Positions 1 to 8,622 of a DNA stretch of 64,000 bases are shown here, piece after piece. Position 1 is the first letter of the stretch, and the number at the start of each line of letters is the position of its first letter. The notes under the pieces were generated by a model that did no database searches, was not told the origin of the DNA, and worked only from the letters and a program-made list of their open reading frames with translations. This DNA is from Pelagibacteraceae bacterium AG-390-L03. Lineage in GTDB: Bacteria; Pseudomonadota; Alphaproteobacteria; Pelagibacterales; Pelagibacteraceae. Position numbers and translations under genes: made by a program. The DNA lies in the NCBI GenBank assembly GCA_003279685.1, contig QCHA01000001.1, positions 62,001-126,000 on the forward strand, read 5' to 3'.

Positions 1-192
1 AAATTTATCTGTAATACCAATTGTTTGAAAAACTCTCATAATCTCATCATCAAAATGAACGGCTCTGGGTAAAGGATAAAAACTTTTTTCTTTTTCAACT
101 ATCAAAATTGAAAAACCATGTAACGCTAATAGATTAGCTAAGGTACCTCCTGTGGGGCCAAAACCTATAATTACAACGTCATACTTTTTCAT
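1..192 (-). CDS. FAD-dependent aromatic monooxygenase, N-terminal fragment (MhpA/UbiH-like)
   Basis: Reading from the ATG at 192 towards the left edge gives about 64 residues; the rest lies outside the window. They begin MKKYDVVIIGFGPTGGTLAN, a Rossmann FAD-binding start (GxGxxG form, here GFGPTG) followed by an acidic strand end (IVEKE). Next comes a PLPRAVHFDDEIMR segment like that of flavoprotein hydroxylases of the MhpA/PheA group, in which this arginine region contacts FAD. The family uses NAD(P)H and O2 to hydroxylate aromatic rings. The gene lies 17 nt downstream of the extradiol dioxygenase on the same strand, so hydroxylation followed by ring cleavage is a sensible pairing. Substrate is unknown. 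Family call is confident; MhpA itself is a guess. Confidence 0.75.
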   Translation of the reverse strand, partial: MKKYDVVIIGFGPTGGTLANLLALHGFSILIVEKEKSFYPLPRAVHFDDEIMRVFQTIGITDKF

Positions 193-209
193 TTAAAAAA
201 TAATAATTT

Positions 210-1184
210 TTATTTTTTGTTAATAGTATTTGAGTATAGCCAAGGACAATCAATAAAAAGTGGTGCTTGTTTTCCTTCAGAGGCTGTTTCTAATCTTTTG
301 TTTCTAAACTTCATTCTTTCTTCATCAGGTAAATATAATCTTTCATGTCCCCAAAAACTTGGTCCTTCAAATGTCTCTATTGGCTTCCATGTTTTGGGAT
401 CAATAATTCTTCCACCCCAACCATTTTCAATAAAAAATCCTGACGGTGTTATAGAATAAAATGATGTCATATAATCATTAGTGTGCCTTCCAAGAGTATA
501 AGCTATTTTATTATCTTGATATTGAAGTAAGTCATACCCTTGACCAACATCATCTAAACTATTGTACTCAACCATGAAATGATGAAAACCAGTTCTACCA
601 GACCCAAATAGTGCTAAACTATGATGTCTTCCATTTACATGAAAAAAACATAGAGAAATTGGTGTATGACTATAATCGCTTATTTTAAAGCCCAAAACTT
701 CAGTGTAAAATGGTATTAAATCATCAATTTTTTTAACATGAATTACTGCATGACCCATTCCAAGAGCGCCTGTTTTAAACCCCGAAATTGGACGACTTGG
801 TTTAAATGGATCCGTATCATTCATAGGATTATAAACTAGCTCAATTCTATTTCCTTGAGGATCATTAAAATAAATTAAATCTTCAACAAACCTTTTATCA
901 GCAAAAGATGTTTTGCCTTGTTGAACTTGAATTTTATTTTCTTCTAATTTTGATGCAAAGAATAATAAATCTTCTTTCTCATCAACTTCCCAACCCATAA
1001 ATCCAAGACCATCACCCGTATCACCTGTTATTGTTAATCTTTGTTTTTGATCGTCCATTCTAAAAGATAAAATATCTTTTCCTCGATCAACTTGCTGCAT
1101 GCCTAAACTTTTTTGAGTATAGTCTGACCAATCTTCAAATTTATCTGAGTTTACTCCAATGTAACTAAGAGCTTTTATAGCCAT
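210..1184 (-). CDS. Extradiol ring-cleavage dioxygenase, two-domain VOC family (BphC/HsaC type)
   Basis: 324 aa, the usual length of two-domain type I extradiol dioxygenases, which open catechols next to the diol using Fe(II) and O2. The N-terminal VOC half covers about residues 5-120 and the catalytic half about 142-265. The expected 2-His-1-carboxylate ligands are visible as His145 (LGMGH), His202 (GFHHFMVEY) and Glu253 (FIENGWGG). The second-sphere residues His188, His234 and Tyr243 also sit at the BphC spacing, so the enzyme should be active. It lies between a flavin hydroxylase downstream and a TRAP binding protein upstream, from which a hairpin terminator separates it. Ring cleavage is supported; the exact catechol cannot be read from sequence. 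Confidence 0.85.
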   Translation of the reverse strand: MAIKALSYIGVNSDKFEDWSDYTQKSLGMQQVDRGKDILSFRMDDQKQRLTITGDTGDGLGFMGWEVDEKEDLLFFASKLEENKIQVQQGKTSFADKRFVEDLIYFNDPQGNRIELVYNPMNDTDPFKPSRPISGFKTGALGMGHAVIHVKKIDDLIPFYTEVLGFKISDYSHTPISLCFFHVNGRHHSLALFGSGRTGFHHFMVEYNSLDDVGQGYDLLQYQDNKIAYTLGRHTNDYMTSFYSITPSGFFIENGWGGRIIDPKTWKPIETFEGPSFWGHERLYLPDEERMKFRNKRLETASEGKQAPLFIDCPWLYSNTINKK

Positions 1185-1206
1185 CTAAATTTTTCCTAAA
1201 TAAAAT

Positions 1207-1228
1207 GAGCCCACAAAGACGTGGGCTC
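1207..1228 (-). terminator. Hairpin terminator behind dctP
   Basis: An 8-bp perfect stem, GAGCCCAC/GTGGGCTC, with a 6-nt loop lies 17 nt past the dctP stop codon. On the minus strand it is followed by ATTTTATTT. It sits before the dioxygenase start at 1184. It probably ends or reduces transcription between the abundant binding protein and the catabolic enzymes. Confidence 0.7.
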
Positions 1229-1245
1229 AAAAGTATATATTATTA

Positions 1246-2259
1246 TTAACCTTCTACTGCAGTAATGATTTGTCTAGCTCTGTTTAGAACTGCATCACCA
1301 TCAAGGCCTTTACCACTCATTTCTTTTAACCAATTAGATTCGATTGGTGCTAATATTTTTTTATATTCAGCAATAACGTCATCTGATGCAATTATGATTT
1401 CATGATCTGCTCTTTTTGAGATTTCATTTTTCATTACCGCATTTTGATTATCAATTAAGTTTGAAGCCCAATCACCAAAAGCATGACCACTGTATTTATT
1501 GATACAAGCTTGTGCACCTGATGATAAGCTATTAAACTTATCTTCATTCATGATCAAACCAAATGTAGCGTTAGTGATGTTAACTTCTGTATGGTATTTG
1601 GTTACGTCAAATAATCTGAAAGATCCAACAGCAGTATATGGAAAAGGTGTTCCATCAACTACGCCTTTGCTTAAAGCTTCTGAAGTTCCTGGTGCAGGTA
1701 CTTTTACTCCAGTTGCTCCTAAAGTTTTTAAAATTGTTCCAGCGATTTTACTTGGTACTCTCATTTTTTTACCTTTAAAATCTGCAGGATTTACAACTTT
1801 AGTATCTTTCATATGAATTTGATATCCAGGATTAGAGTGAAGACCTATCACTTTAATTCCTGCCATTTCTTTATCCAAATAACCTTCTTTAAATAAAGAA
1901 TTTAAAGCCGTTGTTCCAGCTTTAGAAGTTTTTGTAAGAAATGGTAATTCAATTACTGAACTTAAAGGAAATTGACCTCCAATGTATCCTAATACAGTCC
2001 ATGAAATATCTGCAACACCTGATGTTACAATATCATACTGTTTAGGAGGACTTCCTAAAACTCCACCAGCATACATTTTTACATTTAATGCTCCAGCTGA
2101 ACATTGATTCACTTTCGTTGCCCAACCTGCAAGAATTTTACTTGCGATAAATGCCTTAGGTGGTTCAAAAGTAGCTAACTTAAGTTCAGTTGCCGCAGAT
2201 GCACTAACTATGCTAAATGAAAATATTCCAATAATTAATCCAATTAATTTCTTTTTCAT
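1246..2259 (-). CDS. dctP: TRAP transporter substrate-binding protein (DctP family)
   Basis: 337 aa with a clear Sec signal peptide (MKKKLIGLIIGIFSFS, cleavage near ASA-AT at about residue 22). The mature part is a DctP-type periplasmic binding protein: a LKLATFEPP start, a KGKKMRVPSKIAGTILKTLG segment and VDGTPFPY, the region holding the substrate-pinning helix. It would capture an organic acid or related anion and pass it to the DctQM subunits encoded divergently from 3243. A purine-rich AAGGGG ribosome site precedes the ATG. The FAH-family gene is upstream on the same strand and a terminator follows. Substrate is unknown; the neighbours suggest an aromatic or sugar-derived acid. Confidence 0.88.
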   Translation of the reverse strand: MKKKLIGLIIGIFSFSIVSASAATELKLATFEPPKAFIASKILAGWATKVNQCSAGALNVKMYAGGVLGSPPKQYDIVTSGVADISWTVLGYIGGQFPLSSVIELPFLTKTSKAGTTALNSLFKEGYLDKEMAGIKVIGLHSNPGYQIHMKDTKVVNPADFKGKKMRVPSKIAGTILKTLGATGVKVPAPGTSEALSKGVVDGTPFPYTAVGSFRLFDVTKYHTEVNITNATFGLIMNEDKFNSLSSGAQACINKYSGHAFGDWASNLIDNQNAVMKNEISKRADHEIIIASDDVIAEYKKILAPIESNWLKEMSGKGLDGDAVLNRARQIITAVEG

Positions 2260-2309
2260 AAAATTATCCCCTTGTTGTTTATAATTATTCTAAAAGTGTA
2301 ACTTGAAAT

Positions 2310-3161
2310 TTAAACTATTTCATCCTTAATTGTGTTAGATAAAACCCCAATCTGGGTTACTTCTATCTCAACTTTATCGCCTGGTTTCATGAAAACTGGC
2401 GGATTTCTTTTAAATCCAACCCCTCCAGGAGTGCCCGTAACTAGTACATCTCCTGCTCTCCAAGCCATTGCTCTAGAAACATAGGAAATTAATATTGGGA
2501 TATCAAAAATTAATTGGCTTAATTTTGCATTTTGCATCACTTCACCATTTAATCTTGTTTCAAGAGTAAGCTCTTTATAATCTTTTATGTCTTCTGCAAG
2601 AACCATATGTGGGCCAAAGCTTCCAGTTCTTTCAAAATTTTTTCCCATTCCAAATTGTCTTGTATGCCTTTGCCAATCTCTGATTGTACTTTCGTTATAG
2701 CAAGAATAACCAACTATATGTTTCAAAGCATCTTCTGGTTTAATATGCTTTCCTGCTTCTCCCATAATTACGGCCATCTCTCCTTCAAAATCTAAATTAT
2801 CAGAAGCAATCGGTCTTTGAATTGGTTGATTATGAGCAGTTTGACTTTCAGGAAACCGATGAAAGATAACAGGGTTTTCTTCTACAGTTCTATTCGTTTC
2901 TTTAACGTGCTCACTATAATTTAAACCTACACAAATAATTTTTCCAGGATTTGGGATTAGAGGTAAATACTCAATATCATCTACACTTAAGTTACCTGGA
3001 TTTGTGGATGCATAAGTTTTTGCTTCAGTAATACCATTTTTAGAAATAAGATCTTTTAAAGTGTCTGCTCCTGATATTTTGCCAGTAAGATCTGTAATTA
3101 AATTGTTGTCTATAATACCAAATTTTGGTTCTGAATTATGTTTGTAGGAAATAAATTTCAT
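2310..3161 (-). CDS. Fumarylacetoacetate hydrolase family protein
   Basis: 283 aa; a short N-terminal domain (1-65) and the FAH fold (about 72-280), beginning GKIICVGLNYSEH. The family includes fumarylacetoacetate hydrolases, acylpyruvases and hydratases or decarboxylases that act after aromatic ring cleavage. Metal ligands expected at E-x-E are present as Glu126 and Glu128 (DFEGEMAV). The third ligand is normally Asp in an N-D-x-[ST]-x-R-D-x-Q motif; here the motif reads NESTIRDWQ, with Glu157 at that place. The catalytic loop GxGKxF is intact (GMGKNFER). It is the first gene of the minus-strand unit, 81 nt from the divergent dctQ, which fits processing of the dioxygenase product. Confidence 0.82.
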   Translation of the reverse strand: MKFISYKHNSEPKFGIIDNNLITDLTGKISGADTLKDLISKNGITEAKTYASTNPGNLSVDDIEYLPLIPNPGKIICVGLNYSEHVKETNRTVEENPVIFHRFPESQTAHNQPIQRPIASDNLDFEGEMAVIMGEAGKHIKPEDALKHIVGYSCYNESTIRDWQRHTRQFGMGKNFERTGSFGPHMVLAEDIKDYKELTLETRLNGEVMQNAKLSQLIFDIPILISYVSRAMAWRAGDVLVTGTPGGVGFKRNPPVFMKPGDKVEIEVTQIGVLSNTIKDEIV

Positions 3162-3242
3162 AATTAATACTTTCTGTTTAAAACGTACCTTATATGCTAA
3201 TGTTTAATAAAATTGAAGAGACATTTTTATAAAAAATAAAAA
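3162..3242. promoter_or_regulatory. Divergent intergenic region, FAH gene / dctQ
   Basis: These 81 nt separate two start codons facing away from each other. Promoters for both the FAH-dctP unit and the dctQM-ROK unit must lie here or inside the genes. The stretch is AT-rich and I see no convincing sigma70 pair or operator palindrome. Shared control of the split TRAP operon is inferred from position. Confidence 0.45.
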
Positions 3243-3722
3243 ATGAATAAAATATTTGATTATTCAGCAATCGCTTCTGGGATAATACTTTTATTATTAT
3301 CTGTATTAACTTTTTGTGATGTATTTGGACGAAGATTTTTGAATTCACCAGTTACAGGTACAATCGAATTAGTAGAAATTGGAATGGCTTTAGTTGCATT
3401 TTTAGCAATGCCAAGAGCATTTTTTTTAAACGCAAACGTTTCTGCTGATTTTATCAATAACTTAAATCTAGGAAAATTTAAAACTTATCTAATAATTCTA
3501 AAGTTTATTTTAATGATGATAATAATGTCTTTAATGGCTTACGCTACAACTAAAACTTCAATAAAATTTATGGGAAATGAAAGAGTTACTCTTGACTTAG
3601 AGTTATACTTTTATCCATTTTATTTTATCTCATCATTAGGAATGTGGTTAAGTGTACTTGCAATTATTGTTTGGTTTATAAAAGCTTTACCTGAAACTAA
3701 CTCAAAACTGAGAGATATATAA
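3243..3722 (+). CDS. dctQ: TRAP transporter small membrane subunit (DctQ)
   Basis: 159 aa with four hydrophobic segments (about 8-28, 43-63, 83-103, 125-148) and the DctQ hallmarks FCDVFGRRFLNSP and ELVEIGMALVAFLAMPRAF. This subunit joins DctM in the inner membrane and is needed for Na+-coupled uptake of the ligand delivered by DctP. Its stop overlaps the dctM start (TAATG), showing translational coupling. The matching dctP is on the opposite strand beyond the FAH gene, so the TRAP system is split over two divergent transcripts. Confidence 0.88.
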   Translation: MNKIFDYSAIASGIILLLLSVLTFCDVFGRRFLNSPVTGTIELVEIGMALVAFLAMPRAFFLNANVSADFINNLNLGKFKTYLIILKFILMMIIMSLMAYATTKTSIKFMGNERVTLDLELYFYPFYFISSLGMWLSVLAIIVWFIKALPETNSKLRDI

Positions 3723-5032
3723 TGGACATGGATCCAATTATTAATGGTGGAATAGCTTTTGCAGCAGTCTTAATACTAATGGTATTAAATATTCCAATTG
3801 GAATTGCGATGTTACTGGTTGGATTTACTGGTTTTGCATTAATTTCTGGATTTGATCCTGCTATTTTTGTGTTAGGCACTGCCCCTTTTGATGCGGTTTC
3901 AAAATATACATTATCAGTGCTTCCTCTTTTCGTTTTAATGGGAAATCTTGCTAATAGCGCTAATTTATCAAGGAATTTATATGATGCTGCTTACGCGGTG
4001 GTTGGTCATTATAAAGGTGGATTAGCAATGTCAACTGTTGGAGCGTGTGCTGGATTTGGAATGATATGCGGTTCTTCAATTGCAACAGCAGCTACGATGT
4101 CACAAATGGCAGGACCAGAAATGAAAAGACATGGTTACAGTGATGCTTTGATAAGTGGTTCAATTGCATCAGGTGGAACTCTTGGAATTATTATTCCACC
4201 AAGTGTCATTTTAGTAATTTATGCATATTTAACAGAACAATCTGTTCAAGAACTTTTCTTTGCAGCACTAATTCCGGGATTGATAGCTGTGGTTTTATAT
4301 ATGATTGCAATAAGAGTTTATCTTATAATTTACCCTTCTCATGGTGGGTATGGAAATAAAATGCCACTCAAAGAAAGAATTGCAGCTATTACAAAAGTTT
4401 TTCCAATATTTTTAATTTTTGCAATAATTATGGGAGGTCTTTACCTTGGTTTCTTTACTGCAACAGAAAGTGCTGCTGTTGGAGTAGTACTAGTTTTATT
4501 ATTCATTTTAGTAAGAGGCCAACTGACACTAACTTTGCTAAAAGAAGCTTTATGGACAACAATAAAAACGGTTGGTTCTTTATATTTAATTGTAATTGGT
4601 GCTAGTATTTTTAATTATTTAATTACAGTAACCCAATTACCTTTTGCAGTTGTTGATTTTATAAATCATTTAGAACTTACACCTTTAGGAATTATTTTAG
4701 TTATTTGTGTTATTTATTTAGTCCTTGGAACGGTAATGGACTCTCTTGCAATGTTATTCTTAACTATTCCTGTTTTTTATCCTGTAATAGTTGATGCTGG
4801 AATAGACCCTGTTTGGTTTGGTATTTTTGCAGTGATAGTCGTAGAATTTGGGTTAATTTCACCTCCAGTTGGAATGAATTTATTTGTCATTAAAGGAGTA
4901 ATGCAAAACACTCCTCTACAAACTATATGGTTTGGAACTGTTCCTTTTTTAATCACAGATGTAATTAGACTTGCTTTGATTATTGCATTTCCTGCAATAT
5001 GTTTATACCTACCTAGTTTAATGACACCTTAA
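3722..5032 (+). CDS. dctM: TRAP transporter large permease subunit (DctM)
   Basis: 436 aa, about 12 membrane segments, the normal DctM length. Family landmarks include VLPLFVLMGNLA, SIATAATMSQMAGPEMKRHGY, SGGTLGIIIPPSVILVIYAY and the C-terminal PPVGMNLFVIKG. It forms the substrate channel and Na+-driven elevator of the TRAP system. The start overlaps the dctQ stop by 1 nt and its stop overlaps the next gene (TAATGA), so dctQ, dctM and the ROK kinase form one tight operon. This context is the main hint that a sugar or sugar acid could be among the imported substrates. Confidence 0.92.
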   Translation: MDMDPIINGGIAFAAVLILMVLNIPIGIAMLLVGFTGFALISGFDPAIFVLGTAPFDAVSKYTLSVLPLFVLMGNLANSANLSRNLYDAAYAVVGHYKGGLAMSTVGACAGFGMICGSSIATAATMSQMAGPEMKRHGYSDALISGSIASGGTLGIIIPPSVILVIYAYLTEQSVQELFFAALIPGLIAVVLYMIAIRVYLIIYPSHGGYGNKMPLKERIAAITKVFPIFLIFAIIMGGLYLGFFTATESAAVGVVLVLLFILVRGQLTLTLLKEALWTTIKTVGSLYLIVIGASIFNYLITVTQLPFAVVDFINHLELTPLGIILVICVIYLVLGTVMDSLAMLFLTIPVFYPVIVDAGIDPVWFGIFAVIVVEFGLISPPVGMNLFVIKGVMQNTPLQTIWFGTVPFLITDVIRLALIIAFPAICLYLPSLMTP

Positions 5033-5940
5033 TGACAAAAAAATTTAAAATTGGTATTGATTATGGAGGAACTAAAATTGAAGGGATTCTTTTAGATCCA
5101 AATGGAGAAAAGTTAGAGAGAAAAAGATACTCTTATGATAAAAATTATTCATCAGGTATTTCAACTGTTCAAAAATTAGTAAATGAATTTGATAAAATTA
5201 GCGAAGAAATTTGTACTGTAGGAATTGGTATCCCTGGATTTTCATCTAAAGATACTGGATTAGTTACTAATGCTAATTCCTTGTGGTTAAATGATAAACC
5301 ATTCAAAAAAGATTTAGAAAGTACACTAAATAGAGATGTAAAATTAATGAATGACGCTAATTGTTTTACTTTATCAGAAGCAATTGACGGTGCTGGCAAA
5401 GATTTTAAATCAGTCTTTGGTATTATTATAGGGACCGGTTTTGGTGGTGGTTTATCTTATAAAAAAGAAATTATAGAAGGAGCAAATCAAATTGCTGGAG
5501 ATTGGGGTCATCAACCGCTTCCATACCCAACAATAGAAGAGATTGAAACTCAAATAAGTTGCCCTTCAAATAATTGCGGTAGAGCATTGTGTGCAGAACA
5601 ATTTATGTCTGGAATAGGGTTTGCTGACATTTTTAATAAAAAGAATAATACTAATTTTAATTCTCATGAAATTGTTGAGCTTGATTTAAAGAATGATCCA
5701 AGAGCAAATTTAGAGTTTAATCTTTATGAAGATAGAATGGCTAGATTAATGGCGGTAATGATTGGAGTTTTTGATCCAGATGCAATCATTCTTGGTGGAG
5801 GTATGTCTAATATAGATAGATTATATAAAAATATTCCATCACTGTTACCAAAATATACTTTTTCAAATAAAGTAAAAACTAAAATTTTAAAAAATATTCA
5901 TGGTGACTCAAGTGGAGTTAGAGGTGCAGCTTGGCTTTAA
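5032..5940 (+). CDS. ROK family sugar kinase (fructokinase/hexosamine kinase-like)
   Basis: 302 aa, typical for ROK kinases, which phosphorylate hexoses or amino sugars with ATP. The phosphate-1 loop DYGGTK starts at Asp10. Asp108 in MNDAN is the likely catalytic base. A GTGFGGG motif lies near 134-140. A zinc site is formed by His160 (GDWGH) with Cys177, Cys182 and Cys187; the spacing between His and the first Cys is longer than the ROK consensus. The absence of a helix-turn-helix makes it an enzyme, not a ROK repressor. It overlaps dctM by 1 nt, so its substrate could enter through this TRAP system. Fructokinase, glucokinase and N-acetylhexosamine kinase cannot be told apart here. Confidence 0.8.
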   Translation: MTKKFKIGIDYGGTKIEGILLDPNGEKLERKRYSYDKNYSSGISTVQKLVNEFDKISEEICTVGIGIPGFSSKDTGLVTNANSLWLNDKPFKKDLESTLNRDVKLMNDANCFTLSEAIDGAGKDFKSVFGIIIGTGFGGGLSYKKEIIEGANQIAGDWGHQPLPYPTIEEIETQISCPSNNCGRALCAEQFMSGIGFADIFNKKNNTNFNSHEIVELDLKNDPRANLEFNLYEDRMARLMAVMIGVFDPDAIILGGGMSNIDRLYKNIPSLLPKYTFSNKVKTKILKNIHGDSSGVRGAAWL

Positions 5941-5952
5941 ATAAACTATGAA

Positions 5953-7536
5953 TTACCAAACACCAATCATTATACCATCATCCCTAGTATAATCTCTTTC
6001 TTTAGTCACAAACTCATCAGTAGCTGCAACTCTATTTTTTCTATCAATTATTCTTTTAAGAAGTAATTCTTTCATCTCTTCTCTAATTTTTAAATGATCT
6101 TTTGACCTACCTAAATCATTAAACTCATCTGGATCATTTTTTAAATCAAATAGTTGAGGCTCAAATCCTTTATAATAAATATATTTCCATTCATTATTTC
6201 TAATCATAAAAGCTCTTGCATCGGATGCTCCTAAATTGAGTATTTTACGCGCTTCATTAAATGAATAGTCTATTTCACTAAAAACAAAATCTTTCCAATT
6301 CTTTGGATCTTCTCCTTTAATTATAGGCATTAAAGAATTTCCTTCTAATCTGTGTTTACTAACAGAGCTTTCTACTGCATCTAAAAAAGTTGGAAGTAAA
6401 TCTATTGCTTCAATAAATCTTTTTTCTTTGGTGCCTCTAGTTTTATTTGCATATTCGCTTGGATCATAAATTATCATTGGTACTCTTACAGATTGCTCAT
6501 GAAATAATTCTTTCTCACCTAACCAATGATCTCCTTGGTAATCACCATGATCTGAAGTAAATACGATCATGGTATCTTCCATATGACCAGCGTCTTCTAA
6601 AAATTTGAATAATCTTCCTAAATTATCATCAATTTGTTTAATCAAACCCATGTATCCAGATAAAACTGTATTTCTAACCTCATCTTTTGAAAAGGTTTTT
6701 GAAATACTATTTTCCATAAATGCTTTGTAAACTGGATGATCATTATTTTGTTCTGTATCATTTCTATGCACCGGATAAAATTCATTAGCTGAATACATAT
6801 TATGATAAGGAGCTGGTGCCATATAAGGCCAATGGGGTTTTATATAAGATAAATGTAGAAACCATGGTTTATCTTTACTCTCTTCAATAAATTCCATTGC
6901 ACGATTAGTCATGAAAGCTGTTTCAGAGTGCATTTCTGGAATTCTTGCAGCTTTATTAGAATTTCTCAATCTCCAACCGCTTAAAATTTCTCCATTTTCA
7001 CCTTCAGCAGAATTAGCCCAATCATTCCATGGATTTAGCCCATCGTATCCAAGTTTATTTAACCATTCATTATAAGATAAAGTTTTTTTTGAATTTTTAA
7101 TTTGATTATTTGGATGAAGTCCATCATCTCTTTCATAAGGATCAAAACCTGGTTCACTAACAATTAATCCTATTTCGGTATCTTTAGTAATACCAAGTCT
7201 ATTCATACCTTCTAAATCTGGTCTCATATGAGTTTTACCAACAACACCAGTTCTTATTCCTGATTGACGTAGATAATCTCCAATAGTTAATTCTCCTATT
7301 GGAAGTGGAACTTGGTTCCAAGTTGAACCATGACTAAAAACAGTTCTTCCAGTATAATAAGATGCTCTTGAAGGTCCACATACAGGTGATTGTACAAAAG
7401 CAGATTCAAACTGAACTCCTTTTTTTGCTAAACTATCAATATTGGGAGTTTTTAAATGAGGATGACCATAACAAGAAAGATAATCCCATCTCAATTGATC
7501 AGCCATTATAAAAAGAATATTTCGAATTTTTTTCAT
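5953..7536 (-). CDS. Sulfatase, type I formylglycine-dependent
   Basis: About 527 aa from the ATG at 7536; an ATG at 7560 would add eight residues but lacks a Shine-Dalgarno, and the family usually starts at RNILFIMADQLRWD. The signature C-x-P-S-R is present as CGPSR (Cys61 in the longer form), so formylglycine maturation is required. The first metal ligand is Asp in MADQ, the later ones in TSDHGDYQGDH; KPHWPY supplies the conserved Lys/His. There is no signal peptide, so it should act in the cytoplasm on imported sulfate esters. Length and layout resemble choline sulfatase or heparan/arylsulfatases. It lies 54 nt behind the exported glycosidase on the same strand, which argues for sulfated sugars. 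No maturation enzyme is in the window. Confidence 0.88.
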   Translation of the reverse strand: MKKIRNILFIMADQLRWDYLSCYGHPHLKTPNIDSLAKKGVQFESAFVQSPVCGPSRASYYTGRTVFSHGSTWNQVPLPIGELTIGDYLRQSGIRTGVVGKTHMRPDLEGMNRLGITKDTEIGLIVSEPGFDPYERDDGLHPNNQIKNSKKTLSYNEWLNKLGYDGLNPWNDWANSAEGENGEILSGWRLRNSNKAARIPEMHSETAFMTNRAMEFIEESKDKPWFLHLSYIKPHWPYMAPAPYHNMYSANEFYPVHRNDTEQNNDHPVYKAFMENSISKTFSKDEVRNTVLSGYMGLIKQIDDNLGRLFKFLEDAGHMEDTMIVFTSDHGDYQGDHWLGEKELFHEQSVRVPMIIYDPSEYANKTRGTKEKRFIEAIDLLPTFLDAVESSVSKHRLEGNSLMPIIKGEDPKNWKDFVFSEIDYSFNEARKILNLGASDARAFMIRNNEWKYIYYKGFEPQLFDLKNDPDEFNDLGRSKDHLKIREEMKELLLKRIIDRKNRVAATDEFVTKERDYTRDDGIMIGVW

Positions 7537-7590
7537 ACCTTTTAAAAGGTAATTGAGCATAATTTGATTGTCAATTATAAGAATAGAATT

Positions 7591-8607
7591 CTAAAAATCT
7601 AAGATTTTTTTAGATCCATCACTGTATGTAAACTCTACTTGTTTTTTTGAAATACTTTTAATTGATGCAAATCCATCATATTCAGCAATAAATTCATTTA
7701 ATTTTTTTCTGCCCTTTTTGCTCATTTTTTTTCCTGGAGCATTTACACCGACATCGATAATCAACTCAGCTCCATTTAAAAATGCTTTTACCCAAGCTTT
7801 TACTGGAGCGCCACAAGTCATAGCTTCGGTTAACCAAATAGGTTTATTTACATCTACACTTTTTAGTAAGGCTGCAAATTCATCCACCCATAGTTCTTTA
7901 TCACACTGTCCGTCTGGACCACTTATGTGGTGAATATTTGCAATATCAAAATGATCTTTAATTTTTGGTAAAACTGATTTCCAATATTTTTTATTTTCAG
8001 GAAACATTCCTGCAGCACCCGCCATTACAATGACGGCATCTGGCTGCTTTTCCTTAATTACTTTAGAAGAAAAATTAAAAATTTCTACAAAGTCTTCCTT
8101 ACTTCCTTTAAAAAACATTTTAAACTCTGGTTCATTCATGACATCCCAATATTTTATAGGTTTGGTTAATCCAGGCATATCATTTGACCCATCTCCGTCA
8201 TAACGATCAACCAATTGTAGAAGGAAGTTTTTGTAGTCATCCATAGAGCAAGGTTTGCTTAGGTATTTAGTAAATTTTTTTCCAAAAGGACTTCTTGCTT
8301 TTTTTCTTTTACAAGATTTTTGCTCCCAATTTGCATGAGGCCAAATAGTAGCTAAAATTGTTTGGTTGTGCTCTTGAGCATAAACAACATATCTATCTAC
8401 ATCTTCCCAAGTAAACTTTCCTTTTTCTTTTTCAATGTGGTTCCAAATAAATGGACCTGGATGAGGTCTGACCCATTGATTATCTTTACCTCGCATTTTT
8501 TCATCACGCATTTCTGTTAATTCACCAAATCTTGATTCTGAATATGAAAAATTTATCGAGAAAATAAAAAAAATTAAAATATTTAAAAAAATTATTTTCT
8601 TTTTCAT
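7591..8607 (-). CDS. Exported glycoside hydrolase-like protein, clan A TIM-barrel type
   Basis: 338 aa. A signal peptide covers residues 1-24 (cleavage near SYS-ES). The fold features are those of retaining clan GH-A enzymes (GH5/10/39/42 relatives). These are WNHIEKEKGKFTWEDVDRYV, in which the barrel begins, then KYWDVMNEPEF with the NEP acid/base Glu159, and KPIWLTEAMTCG with the likely nucleophile Glu261. Between them are ANIHHISG and a PDGQC loop. Specific family and substrate are not determinable by eye. The gene starts 15 nt behind the Met/Gly/Ala-rich protein gene and precedes the sulfatase, so it probably belongs to the same transcript and works outside the inner membrane on a polysaccharide. 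Confidence 0.7.
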   Translation of the reverse strand: MKKKIIFLNILIFFIFSINFSYSESRFGELTEMRDEKMRGKDNQWVRPHPGPFIWNHIEKEKGKFTWEDVDRYVVYAQEHNQTILATIWPHANWEQKSCKRKKARSPFGKKFTKYLSKPCSMDDYKNFLLQLVDRYDGDGSNDMPGLTKPIKYWDVMNEPEFKMFFKGSKEDFVEIFNFSSKVIKEKQPDAVIVMAGAAGMFPENKKYWKSVLPKIKDHFDIANIHHISGPDGQCDKELWVDEFAALLKSVDVNKPIWLTEAMTCGAPVKAWVKAFLNGAELIIDVGVNAPGKKMSKKGRKKLNEFIAEYDGFASIKSISKKQVEFTYSDGSKKILDF

Positions 8608-8622
8608 TTAAAAAATTAATTT

